From contig JAKCVP010000426.1 of the NCBI GenBank assembly GCA_023512835.1, positions 1 through 64,000 on the forward strand: 64,000 nt of DNA. The letters run 5' to 3'. The notes under the pieces are model-generated. The model searched no databases, had not been told where the DNA came from, and saw only the letters and a list, made by a program, of their open reading frames with translations. Below are positions 32,747 through 42,934 of the stretch, in pieces. A program made the translations under genes and the position numbers. The stretch comes from Taxillus chinensis. Lineage: Eukaryota; Streptophyta; Magnoliopsida; Santalales; Loranthaceae. How positions within the stretch are numbered: the first letter of the stretch is position 1; every line of letters starts with the position of its first letter.

Positions 32747-33482
32747 CGCTGGAGTGGAGGAGCATCTTACCTACGTGAGACTATGGCGAGGGTCAGGTCA
32801 TGTTCAGCTAGCCATGCTGCCAGAGACGGACAGAAACATGGCAGTGTTTGACTGTGCGCTTGGCAATGGTGTTGAGCTGGGACCTGAGGGGCGCCAGGCG
32901 GTTGAGCCTCACGAGGGCGTCAGCAGGAACCAGAGCCTTTGGCCGTCTTTACATTTCCAAGCTGTGAATTCGAGGACTGGGATCTCAGTCGACGTGGATG
33001 GAGGGCGCAGAGTCTTCGGCTTCTTCCCTTGGCAAGCAGCCTGAAAGCTTGCGAGGCCAGCCTACACACACATTATCCCCTGCATTGCAGATCAGCTGTC
33101 AACAATGGTCATGATTTGCGACACGGCGACGGTCTCCGCGGCGATCCTGCTCGACTTTGATGGGGCTGTGGGGCATCTGAAGCCGCGGACAGACTCTGCT
33201 GAGAAGATCCGGGCGGATTTCAGAAGGAAAGAAGCAGATGAAGCAGTTGCAGAGGGGGCTGCGAATGGCAGACTCGCAGGCGCATGCAGAACAGGCGTCT
33301 GCGGCACCGAACGTCCCTCCGACGGAACAGAGAAGCTTCACCTGATGCCTCGGTAATATCCACTACCTACCTATGACCGCCTACCACCACCCTCCTTATT
33401 CCCATCCAAGCCCGCAATAATAAAGACTGCGCTGTCCAGCTGCTGCCTCCCTGTCCCCCATCCCACAACCAAACGCATCGCA
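32747..33482. other. Intergenic with short uncertain open frames
   Basis: Plus-strand frames at 32754-33044 and 33105-33356 have moderate composition but no recognisable family. They could be further exons of the small secreted protein gene, though no in-frame splice was convincing. The last 120 bases are the pyrimidine-rich leader of the SDR gene. Confidence 0.35.
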
Positions 33483-34616
33483 ATGGCCGCCGCTCTCTCT
33501 GCCCTTACGGGGCTCCTCACCCACCCCGCCCTCATTGGTCCACTCCTCTACCTCAGCACCTTTGATGAGCACCGTCATCAGGCCATTGGCTTCCTGGCCG
33601 AGAAGGGCGTCGATGTTCCCGCCCAGTATGTCCCTGTCGCTATCACTGCCCTCAAGGTCATCTTCGCCTATGGCCTGGCTCGCCAGTTCAACAATGTCAT
33701 GAACTACCTTGCCTTCCGCAACTGGCGCATCAGCCAGCCCAAGACCGCCTGGAACTGGCCCAAGGAAATTGCCGTCGTTACCGGTGGCTCCGGTGACATT
33801 GCTGGTTTTGTCGTCAAGAACCTGGTCGCAAAGGGCCTCAAGGTCGCCATCCTTGACATCAGACCTCCCGGCGACGACATCTTGCGCCTCCCCGGCGTCA
33901 AGTTTTACCAGTGCGATCTCACCTCCCAGGCAGCCGTTCAAGCAGCCGCCACGCAGATCGAAAACGACTTCGGCACCACCACCGTCCTGATCAACAATGC
34001 TGGCATCGGCACTGTGGGCACTATTCTCCAGATGAAGCAGCCTGAGCTGGAGCGCGTCTTCAAGGTCAACGTGCTACACCACTACTACACTGTCCAGGCT
34101 TTCCTACCTGGCATGATCAAGTCTGGCCGCGGCCACGTTTTGACCGTCGCTTCCATGGCTTCTTATGTTGCTGTCCCCGGCATTAGCCATTACTGTGCCT
34201 CAAAAGCTGGCGCCCTCTCTTTCCACGAATCGCTCACTCAGGAGCTTCAGCACAGGCTAAACGCGCCCTTCATTTCGACGACCTGCGTGCACCCCATCTG
34301 GGTACAGGGCGCGCTCACCGACCCCATTGCCAAGTCGCTGAAGAAGGCGGGCGATGCGCTCATCACGCCCGACTCTGTCGGCAAGGCGATTACTGACGCT
34401 GTCTTCTCTGGTCACGGTGGCCACTTTACGATCCCCAAGAACGACCCTAGACTTGGGTTTGCTACTTTCTTGCGCGCTGGACCCAGTTGGTTGAGCAACA
34501 TTGGATATGGAACACTCAAGGGGCAGACTGCGTCGATGGAGGCCGCACAGGCGGAGAGATATGCGCAGAGTCGTGCTGTTGGCATTGAGTTCACTGAGGA
34601 CCGTAACGCAAAGTAA
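33483..34616 (+). CDS. Short-chain dehydrogenase/reductase (SDR), membrane-associated
   Basis: Single exon, 377 residues. A hydrophobic N-terminal region of about 80 residues (possible membrane association) precedes the Rossmann domain. Features: cofactor loop VTGGSGDIAGF, acidic residue at the end of beta-2 (ILDIRPPG), NNAG in VLINNAGIGTVG, catalytic Ser in TVASMASYV and YxxxK in HYCASKAG. This architecture matches the retinol-dehydrogenase/RDH10/DHRS3-like SDRs that act on lipophilic alcohols or ketones at the ER or lipid droplets. Asp following ILDI favours NAD(H). In the nucleotide-binding TGxxxGxG motif the last two glycines are Asp and Ala here. It lies between the T-C-A locus and another oxidoreductase, so a role in a shared pathway is possible but not shown. 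Confidence 0.88.
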   Translation: MAAALSALTGLLTHPALIGPLLYLSTFDEHRHQAIGFLAEKGVDVPAQYVPVAITALKVIFAYGLARQFNNVMNYLAFRNWRISQPKTAWNWPKEIAVVTGGSGDIAGFVVKNLVAKGLKVAILDIRPPGDDILRLPGVKFYQCDLTSQAAVQAAATQIENDFGTTTVLINNAGIGTVGTILQMKQPELERVFKVNVLHHYYTVQAFLPGMIKSGRGHVLTVASMASYVAVPGISHYCASKAGALSFHESLTQELQHRLNAPFISTTCVHPIWVQGALTDPIAKSLKKAGDALITPDSVGKAITDAVFSGHGGHFTIPKNDPRLGFATFLRAGPSWLSNIGYGTLKGQTASMEAAQAERYAQSRAVGIEFTEDRNAK

Positions 34617-35359
34617 GCGGTGTTTTAATCGTGCTGGTCCTTGGACGTTCTGGTCCCGTCATGGGGGTTGGCAACATCTGGATGAATGGAACCTGAACGA
34701 TGATGAGCATGGATGACATTGAAGATGTGGGGGCCTGTATGATAACCAACCAATCACTATGAAGATACCTTTATGTCTCGCAAAATAGAAAGAATCAAGA
34801 AAATACTGTACACATTCGCCAATTCTACGCTCGCCCCACTCACGTGTTGGAGCTTCCGATGCTCTGGCTTTGGTTCTCGGGACACGGAGCCGGAGCAAAG
34901 CCGTTCAATGTTCCGGTCACGTGCGTTCATGTCTGGGGACCTCATTTCACTTTCCATGAAGTCAATCCCACTTGCATCCCACTCGCACACGCTCAACACA
35001 AACGTGCGGACGCTGCAATCGGAGCAATGAGCCATAGACAGATGTGCGGCACCGTCGAAACCAGGGAGAGGGACGGTATCCGGGACAGCGGACCAGCCTT
35101 GGAGAGATGTGCGCGGCTTTGGGTCGGGTGAGACAGGCTGAATGGTCCCGCAAGTTGCTGAGGATTTGTCTGACATTTGATGCTTGGTGAGCTTCGTTGC
35201 ACAGGGCAGGATATTGCGCCGTTGCCCTGTGTGCTTGGGTCTTGTTTCTCTCAAGTCTGGTTATTGATATTGTACCTCGATCGATTGACTGACTGTCTGC
35301 TCAGATAGGTACCTACCTACATGCTGTCCAATTTAAATCGAGCCCATTACTCGATCATC
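34617..35359. other. Tail-to-tail intergenic region
   Basis: Between the 3-prime ends of the SDR and the Gfo/Idh/MocA gene. Includes a TACCTACCTAC motif at about 35308-35320. No gene recognised. Confidence 0.5.
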
Positions 35360-36707
35360 TCAATCCAAATCAAGCGGATACTCGGTACTCTCGAGCTTCT
35401 CACTATACCTCAGCCCGCCCTGTCGCCTCGCCTCATCCATAATCTCCATGATAGAAACACTCTCCTCCAAACTCTCCGCATGCCCCTCCTTACTGCCATC
35501 GATCAAATCGCGCGCAACCTCGTCCGCCTCCCAGAACATGCCGTGCCCCTCTCCTTCGGGATCGTGATTGGGGAAGAAGCCAGTGTAGAACCCACTGCCC
35601 GGCCCCGGTCCCGGCTGCGCCCATTCTTTATCCTCAATCGTGCCGTCCTCGAGCACGAGGCGCGTGCGCGTCGGCCGGTACGCAGGGTACCACACCTGCA
35701 CCTCGCCCTTGTCACCTTGAATGCGGATCGCCGGGCCCGCGGTGCCCTTCCCATCTGCATTCTGCGGCGTGCGCCACGAACTCAGCGCCACGCCCGTCGC
35801 ATCGCCCCCGTCTTTCGCGCTGCGCGGAAACGTGACGAGCATGTTGACTGCCTCGTCGACTTTTGTAGGCGGGTACGTGACCATGTTCGAGACGACGCGA
35901 GGTTTCTGGCGCGTCGCGGGATCTTGCACCGTGTAGAGTGTCTGGAAGCACCAGGTTAGCGCGTAGATGCCTAGGTCGAGGATTGCGCCGCCGGCGAGTT
36001 CTTTGCGCACGTAGCGTGATTTGCCGTCTGCAAAGGTTTGCTCGGGGTGGAAGCCCTCGGATACATCTGCTATGGTGCGCGTCACATTGCCTAGGGTGCC
36101 GCTGGTGATTAGGTCCCGGCAGTACTGGGAGAGAGGGAAGTAGCGGGTCCAGACTGCTTCCATTAGGAAGAGATCCTATGAGGGGGAAGGTAAATCGTTA
36201 GCTTTTGCATCTTTTTCTCTGGGCGGGCGTCGCCCGAACGCGAGAAGGAGGTACCTTTTTGTGGGCAATGTCGACGAGGATGCGGGCCTGGGCTGCGTTG
36301 ATGGTAAATGCCTTCTCGCAGAGGACGTTGCGGCCTGCTTCGAGCGCCAGCCGGGCATTCTGGTAATGATGCGAGTGTGGTGTACTGGACAGTCGTCAGC
36401 TGGGCTCACGCACAATTGGAAGGATGCAAGACAAGCAGACTTACGCAATGTAGACAATGTCAATGTCATTGTCTTTGACAAAATCGTTGTAGTTGCCGTA
36501 GGCCTTTGCGTCCTCTGGAGCGCCGACCTCGTTCAAAAAGGCCTTTGCTCTGTCGGCGCTGGTGGAACTCGCAGCGGCGACAATGGTGTGTTTGTGTGAA
36601 GTTACGCCGCGGGTCTTGGGGTCGATGAGCAGGTCGCGGGCAAAGACCTTTGCTATGCCACCAGTGGCTAGGATGCCCCATTTGATAGTGCGAGGTTCAG
36701 ACGTCAT
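35360..36707 (-). CDS. Gfo/Idh/MocA family oxidoreductase (dihydrodiol/xylose dehydrogenase-like)
   Basis: Three exons, 36707-36445, 36384-36255 and 36175-35360, giving 402 residues. The N-terminal Rossmann fold begins [18 protein letters not shown]. The exon 1-2 join restores [33 protein letters not shown], the conserved substrate-side loop with the EKA version of the EKP motif carrying the catalytic Lys. The C-terminal alpha/beta domain contains [14 protein letters not shown] with the usual Asp and Tyr. This pattern fits the dimeric dihydrodiol dehydrogenase / NADP D-xylose 1-dehydrogenase branch, which oxidises sugars or trans-dihydrodiols with NADP in the cytosol. The specific substrate is unknown. 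It lies 0.7 kb from the SDR, tail to tail. Confidence 0.9.
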
Positions 36708-38211
36708 GACTAGTACAAATCTACAGTAGTGGGACTAGGTAGGGCAAAAGGAGCAGCGTTCACGACGAAGGGGTGCAGGTCTAATATGTGCAGCACTCGC
36801 TTATGGACGACGGGTAACTCGGTCAGCGAAAGGAAGCAGCAGCAGCAGCAGCAGCAAAGAAGGCAGATGGCGGAAGGTTTGCCGGTGACGTCCTGGAGTG
36901 CCATGAGTTGCTTCTTCGAGAGGCAGCTGATTGATAAGAGATGCTCAAGATCAATCATGGTGCTGCTGTCCAGGCGTGTCAGGGCCTTCCTCAGCTGGCT
37001 GGTTGCATCATCAGGGATCGCCAGGGCGGTACGTCATTGGTGGTGGGCGATGAGGGCGGAGCAAGTTCCGTGCATGCCAGGACCGAAGTGCATCTGCTTC
37101 GGCCGTCGCCTGGATGGCAGCTGCAGTACGAAGAAAAATCTGAGAATACGGATGCAAACTTGGAGCGCCAGCTGATGCTCTTTCGGCGTCTGTCGACGAC
37201 CGACGTGCCGAAGTCCACGTTGATGACTGGTGGATTCCTGCCTACCTAGGTACCTAATGCAATAGTATGCCTGTCATTGCCACAGTTGATGATGCAGTAG
37301 CTTCGTGCTGCCCGCTACCGCGTCAAGGCTCCGTTCAGTATTGATGGTACCTGAGACGAGATCGAGTCCTATGGACTGCGGTCAGTCACGCCAGTAGTGC
37401 GGAGGCTCGTCAGTTACCCCGTGACGGCAAAACGTTGTTCCTGATGTCGTCTCGTCTTGAACCGAACGTCAAGCTCAGTATGCTGCGCGCAACTTGAAGT
37501 AGGTGCTGCTGGATGGCTTGCATCTAGCCGATGCAGCTGTTATCTGTAGCAGCATGTACGACATCTGCCTCCCTGGTGACAATATATTGGATTTATGCAC
37601 CGTGGTACAGCCTGCATACATTGAGCACAGCTGCCTCCAGCCACTCACACAAGTCCAACGTCAGTCCAGTGCGCATCCCTCTACAGAAATGTATTCCACC
37701 TGCATTCCTTCATCTGCCGCCCGGCCCTGGAAAGAAGCTTTGCGCCTGTATGCGTCAGCCGCCCGCCGCTTGACTCAGTCTTGTCCGAGATCCAATGTTG
37801 CCATGGCCCTCGGCGAAAAGCCTCACCTTAAACAATCCAGACGAAATGCCCCGTCCAACGCCGCCGTCACACGCATTCCGTTGAACACGCCAGACGTTGG
37901 ACCACCCTTGCACTCAACTGGTTCAACGTCGCTCTTGCTTGTCCAAACCCTCCCAGACGTCCAAAACGAGGCCTCGTAGCCTGAAGGTTCGAGAATCCCA
38001 TGGCTCGCTCCTGCCCACTTCAGTCGAGGAAGGTGCCACCCCGCTGCAACTGCTCCCATTCATCTTCGCACGCCTTCGATTCCATCATCTCTCTCCCCCT
38101 CTTCTCTCATCTACAAAACCCCTCTGCTTTACCTACCTCTCCCTGTTTGATTCTTCAGTCCCTCCGCTACGCCTTCGTTTCTCCTCAAACTTCTCTTCAA
38201 TTTCAATCACC
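36708..38211. other. 1.5 kb intergenic region, nothing recognised as coding
   Basis: Contains the promoter of the oxidoreductase (minus) and of the Arg-Asp repeat protein (plus). The last 150 bases are strongly pyrimidine-rich, typical of a highly expressed fungal 5-prime leader. A palindrome-like CCTACCTAGGTACCTA lies at 37241-37256. Confidence 0.5.
36834..36856. repeat. (AGC)n trinucleotide repeat
   Basis: About seven AGC/CAG units in the region upstream of the Gfo/Idh/MocA gene, outside any recognised coding exon. Confidence 0.9.
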
Positions 38212-40479
38212 ATGGCTGGCAACAAGCTCTTTCTTGCTCTGCTCGCTGCTGCCCTTGTGCAGGCTGGCCCTGTCCCTGCGACCTCTTGTGGCCTGACTTC
38301 AAAGGAGTTCAGCACTCTGCTCTCCAACAAGTCTGCTCTAACCAGCGTCTTCTGCAATGAGAGACAGACTTTGGTTGCTGACTCGGCCCTTGGCCTGATC
38401 AGCTCCCCTTCTAACCACGCCGCATTCAATGCTCTCCTGAATGATATGGCTACCTCTTGTGCTAGCGAGCAGTCTGCCTTCTGCAGCACACAAGACTCCA
38501 CCAGCTTCGCTCAATGTGGTGCTGTTATCAATCAGAAGCAGTGTTCTGCCCTTGCTACACGGCACGATATTGACAGAGACGGTGACCGCAATGTTTGTGA
38601 CCCTACAGACTTTCGATCCATCTTTCTTACTTGCTTGACAGGGTGATAGGGACCGTGACGGTGACCGTGAGCACGATGAGGACCGGCAAGTCTTGCTACC
38701 ACTTTTCAATTCCCATTCCCAAACTGACCGACATTCCTTGCAGCAACCGTGACCGCAACAGAGATGGTGACCATTCTGGCGATGCTGCTGGCGACGCCGC
38801 TAGAGATAAGGCTCGTGAGGGTGCCATCTCCAAGCGTCAAACAGATGTAGACAGAGACCAGAACCGCAATGTGCGCAAACCTTGCCAGGCTCGCTATGGG
38901 TGCACGCGACTTCTGCTCAGGGCGACCGGGACCGCGACGGTGACCGCGAGCATGACGATAACCGGTAAGTAAACCCGGCTGACTCTCATCTTGACAGCAG
39001 CGACTGACCTTTTGTGCCAGCAACCGTGACCGCAATAGAGACGGAGACCGTGCCGGTGATGCTGCTGGCGACGCTGCCCGTGACAAGGCTCGTGAGGGAA
39101 CCGTGTCCAAACGTCAGGATGACGCTGCTCGTGATGGCGATAGAGACCGCGACCACGACCGTGATGAGGACCGCAACCGTGACCGCAATGGGGATAGGGA
39201 CCGTGATGCTGACCGCGAAAGAGATGGCGACAGGAACCGCGACCGATCTCGTGGCGGCCCCAAGGCCAAGCGCCAGACTGACACTGACCGTGATGGCGAC
39301 CGCGACCGGGACCATGACCGCGATGAAGACCGCAACCGAGACCGCAACGGCGATAGAGATCGCGATGCCGACCGCGAGCGAGATGGCGACAGGGACCGAG
39401 ACCGGTCTCGTGGCGGATCCAAGGCCAAGCGCCAGACTGACACTGACCGTGATGGCGACCGCAATGGCGATAGAGACCGCGATGGTGACCGCGAGCACGA
39501 TGGGGACCGCGACCGCGACCGCAACCGCAATGGTGACCGTGCTGGTGATGCTGCTGGCGACGCAGCTCGAGACCAGGAGCGTGCTGGCAACAACAAGCGC
39601 CAGACTGACGCCGACCGTGACGCCGACCGCAATGGCGACAGGGACCGTGATGGTGACCGTGAGCATGATAACGACCGCAACCGCGACGGCAACCGCGACG
39701 GCGACCGTGCTGGTGACGCTGCTGGCGATGCTGCTAGGGACAAGGCTCGCGAGGGCACCAACTCCAAGCGTCAGACTGACACCGACCGTGATGGCGACCG
39801 CAATGGCGATAGGGACCGTGATGGTGACCGCGAGCACGACGAAGACCGCAACCGCGATGGCGACCGCGATGGTGACCGTGCTGGCGACGCTGCAGGAGAC
39901 GCTGCTAGGGACAAGGCTCGCGAGGGCACCAACTCCAAGCGTCAGACTGACACCGACCGTGATGGCAACCGCGATGGTGAGTCTCTTGACGTCAATGAGC
40001 TCAGGCCAAACTGACAGTGCGATGTACCTAGGTGACCGAGACCGAGACGGCGACCGTGAGCGTAACGGCGACAGGTAAGCCACCTCCAATACACTGACAA
40101 CCCAGATACTAATGATTGTTGGCAGGGACCGCAACGGCGATAGAGACGGCGATCGTGCTGGTGATGCCCAAGGTGACAAGGAACGTGACGCTGCTCGCGG
40201 ACAGTCTGGTCATTCTGCATAGGAGGCACCAATTCCTCGCGACAAGCGTGGGCCTGCTGAGACGAACAAGGAGAAAGACGAGGACCGCAACAAGGATCGC
40301 GGTAAGTCTAAGACTCCCTGGGTGCATTGTATGACATGCGGCTTACTGAAGCATTGCTAGACCGTGATGCCGACCGCGACCGAGACCACGACCGCGATCG
40401 TGACCGTGCTCGCGATGCCTGCCGCCACGCTCTCAGGCTCAAGGGCAAACCCAATTTCTCTTCCTGCGACAAGCAGTAG
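38212..40479 (+). CDS. Secreted Arg-Asp repeat protein with serial Kex2 sites
   Basis: Exons by reading-frame continuity: 38212-38592, 38642-38685, 38744-38870, 38921-38964, 39021-39976, 40032-40074 and 40126 onward. Intron 2 has a GC donor. A signal peptide (MAGNKLFLALLAAALVQAG) is followed by a domain of about 100 residues with six cysteines, then a long mixed-charge array dominated by Arg-Asp dipeptides with DRDGDR and GDAAGDAARDKARE modules. Seven Lys-Arg-Gln sites (Kex2-like), six of them followed by Thr-Asp, divide the array into peptides of roughly 25-60 residues. An in-frame TAG at 40220-40222 gives 563 residues. The same frame continues through a KRG site, a normal intron (40302-40360) and an exon with two cysteines ending at 40479, so the end is ambiguous: stop, readthrough, missed splice or recent nonsense change. 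No known family recognised. It is probably cleaved in the Golgi and secreted; the DxDxDG-like runs might bind calcium. Confidence 0.85.
38593..40125 (+). repeat. Tandem array of exon-sized Arg-Asp coding repeats
   Basis: The nucleotide sequence is a nested repeat: short GAC-CGN-GAY-GGN units inside a larger unit of roughly 160-180 bases running from one Lys-Arg-Gln-Thr-Asp site to the next. A 44-base sub-unit encoding GDRDRDGDREHD forms separate exons at 38642-38685 and 38921-38964, an exon of nearly the same size at 40032-40074, and recurs unsplit inside the 956-base exon 39021-39976. Confidence 0.85.
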
Positions 40480-42145
40480 ATTCTCCATTTCTAATCTCGA
40501 TTCGAGCGGTTAGCGTTGTTCCTTTCAAGTCGCATACGCCTTTTTACATTAAGAATCAACTCAAAGACTCATTCGTCTGATGCTGAGACTCATGCATGAC
40601 TAAGATGAGAATACTTTTCGAAGCATTGATAGGTGTTGGAAGGCTACGACGTTTATGCATATACCTAAGATGGAACTTAATCTGAATGCAACATGTTTCT
40701 TAGTCAAACTCACTGACATTCTCCCTCTCCGCGCATCCCCTGCATTCTTTCCGAAGAAAAAACCAATGCATACCCATTCTAGAGGCAATTTTAAGATTGT
40801 AGATAGGTGTGGCTTTGAGGCTACCAGGTAGATGCATTGTCTCATCCGTAACTCTACATTTGCTCAAAGAGTATCGAGGCTCTGCCAGTAAGCCTCCCAA
40901 GGCATCTCCGCCACTCGTAAGTCTTTTACGCGAAAGTCTTTCACTCTTTGGTGAAGTAGGAAAATTAAACCAAGAGCATCCAATCTTGAGCGAGCCAAGC
41001 GAGGACAACCATTTCCAACCTTGCACGTCAATGCAACACTTTAGATACAAGATGCATGCTTGGCATTTGATGCTGCCTTCTCGCTGTCTTGTAGAGCAGT
41101 TGCAACCTTTTTAGTCGTAGGAAGACGGGACTTGTGCGAATGCAGGCGACGTGCGGTTACACGCGTCGTGCACGCCGTCTGCGCGCAACAATACAAGAGA
41201 CCAATCTGCTCATGTGCAGGTTTACCCAAGATTACGCGCTTCCATGCTCTAAATGCTCCAATCCAGTCAAACCAGTCGGTTGTGCGAGATAGGGAGAGGA
41301 AAGGTGTAAGAAGACGATGTAGAGGACTAGTTCGAAGGGGAAAAGAGTGCTATGGGAGGGAGAGCGTTGCGGAATAGTTGGCCTAGGGATGCGGTCGGGC
41401 CTTGGCTGGTAAGTTTTGATGTGGTGAGGCTTGGTGTGGTGATTTTATGTCGATGGTCGTCCAGGGGTGGTGGAGTTTGATGGGGGGCATTATTTCACTT
41501 GCGGGTTGGTGAGTTATGGTGTGGCATGAGAAAGGAAGTAAAGGAGTGGATCAGGTAGGTTGATTGTTCAAGGGTGCAGGTTGGCGGAGGAGGGCCGCCG
41601 ACGAGCGATTCCTGTCTTGTACCTTGGTTCGGGGACAGGAGTGACGGTGGGACGTTGTGCGCGTGTTGGGGCTTGAGTGGTGATGATTGTGTTCCTTCTT
41701 CACGCTCGTGCGCTTTCAGGACGGAGCTTGCAGGAGACCTCAGCACGAATTTGCGCGGGTCGATACGTGGGCGAGTGGTGAATGGTACCATGGCTGATGC
41801 TGGGACGTAGATGAGTATATCCTCGAGAATACTCGCTGAAGTGAAGAATAGGACACATGTCACGAGAGTGAGAGGCCGTCTCGAACGACGGACTCGGGGG
41901 ATCTGTTGCTCATAGTTTCGTGAGCAGGGTGGGAAGGGTTACCAGCACAGGGAACATAGTACAAGTTATAGAGCGTATGTGATCCATGGAAATTTGGGAA
42001 GAGCAAGGTGATGTTCTATTGTGCGGTGTACAGAGATGGTACCTTGAAGTAGGCAAGAAGTATCAATGTCAAACGACATGACGCTCGCCCATTCCCTTCT
42101 CTGCAACGATTTCGACACCTCTACCGGTCATGAAACTTCTGCTCT
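40480..42145. other. 1.7 kb intergenic region, nothing recognised
   Basis: Contains several short frames on both strands; the longest (minus, 41495-41863) has no recognisable content. Parts around 41280-41560 are G-rich on the plus strand. Confidence 0.45.
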
Positions 42146-42934
42146 TCACGGCAGGAGGTTTGCGAATCCAAACCAAGCATCAACAGTGAGGTTGTGCGCG
42201 TGCGGCCCATAGTAATGCGCCAAGCCCTGGAAACCCAGTGGTGACTTCAAATCAAAGTCCCAGTCGTAAATGTGAATATCCGACTTGTCTCCCTTTGGAA
42301 TAATCTTGCTGCCACCATTGGTGAAGGTGTTGTTGCCCAGACCGTACCGCCACTGCAGCGCGGCCTGGACGTCAGCCGTGGGACCTTTGAGCACAAGCTT
42401 CCCGTAAAACTTTGCGTCCGATGGCACTGACGGGAAGATCTTGGACTGGTACGTGTCATCTGTCCCGGCCTTTTGATCAATGGTATCAGTGCCAGCGACG
42501 GGGATGCATGCTACTTCGAGGGGCGTTCCCTTGGGTGCAGTCTGCGGGTCAACGACCTTGGGCAATTTGCCAGAGCCCTTTTCGACCGTGACGCAAAAGG
42601 TGTTTTCGGGACATTGGTGACCGTAGGAGATTACGGGCGTGTTGCGTTTGTCCTTGCACCACATGGAGAAGGTGTAGTCGCTTTCGCACACGCGTGGGCC
42701 TCGCTCATAGGCGCCGATGTATTTGTATGGATCTACAAGAGCACATTCGCTTGCCACGTCGGGGAAGACAATCGGAGGATCTTTGACTTTGCTGTCCCTA
42801 AAGGCCGGTGCATTGGACTTGTGCTCTGAACTGCTGGGTTTCAATTCTGATGTTTCTCCCTCCTTGGGTGCTGCAAGGACACTGGTGCTTGCCAGCAAGG
42901 GCAGCAACACATATTGCAGTGTAAGTTGAACCAT
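42146..42934 (-). CDS. Secreted six-cysteine protein, paralogue of the gene at 143-889
   Basis: Single exon, 262 residues. A signal peptide (about residues 1-21, ending LAAP) leads to a charged, serine/lysine-rich propeptide and then a cysteine framework matching the protein at 143-889: C near a Tyr-rich segment, CESDYTFSMWC, HQCPENTFCVTVEKG, a DP motif and VACIP, followed by WRYGLGNNTFTNGG and a C-terminal TVDAWFGF. The shared FCVT, RYG and WFGF-type motifs and cysteine order show common ancestry, although overall identity is low. The Kex2-type Lys-Arg of the other copy is absent. No named domain recognised. It lies next to the Arg-Asp repeat gene, facing it tail to tail. Confidence 0.82.
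   Translation of the reverse strand: MVQLTLQYVLLPLLASTSVLAAPKEGETSELKPSSSEHKSNAPAFRDSKVKDPPIVFPDVASECALVDPYKYIGAYERGPRVCESDYTFSMWCKDKRNTPVISYGHQCPENTFCVTVEKGSGKLPKVVDPQTAPKGTPLEVACIPVAGTDTIDQKAGTDDTYQSKIFPSVPSDAKFYGKLVLKGPTADVQAALQWRYGLGNNTFTNGGSKIIPKGDKSDIHIYDWDFDLKSPLGFQGLAHYYGPHAHNLTVDAWFGFANLLP

Noticed and set aside
33105..33356. Open frame of 83 codons between the small secreted protein and the SDR
   Set aside because: Some protein-like composition but no signal peptide, family or convincing splice link; too weak to list as a gene.
38986..40179. Long minus-strand open frame of 397 codons opposite the Arg-Asp repeat gene
   Set aside because: It is the mirror of GAC-CGN repeats and gives only Val/Ala/Ile/Ser/Thr low complexity. 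The plus strand has the signal peptide, splice sites and Kex2 sites.
41495..41863. Minus-strand open frame of 122 codons
   Set aside because: Pro/Ser/Thr-rich, no motif and no supporting splice or start context.
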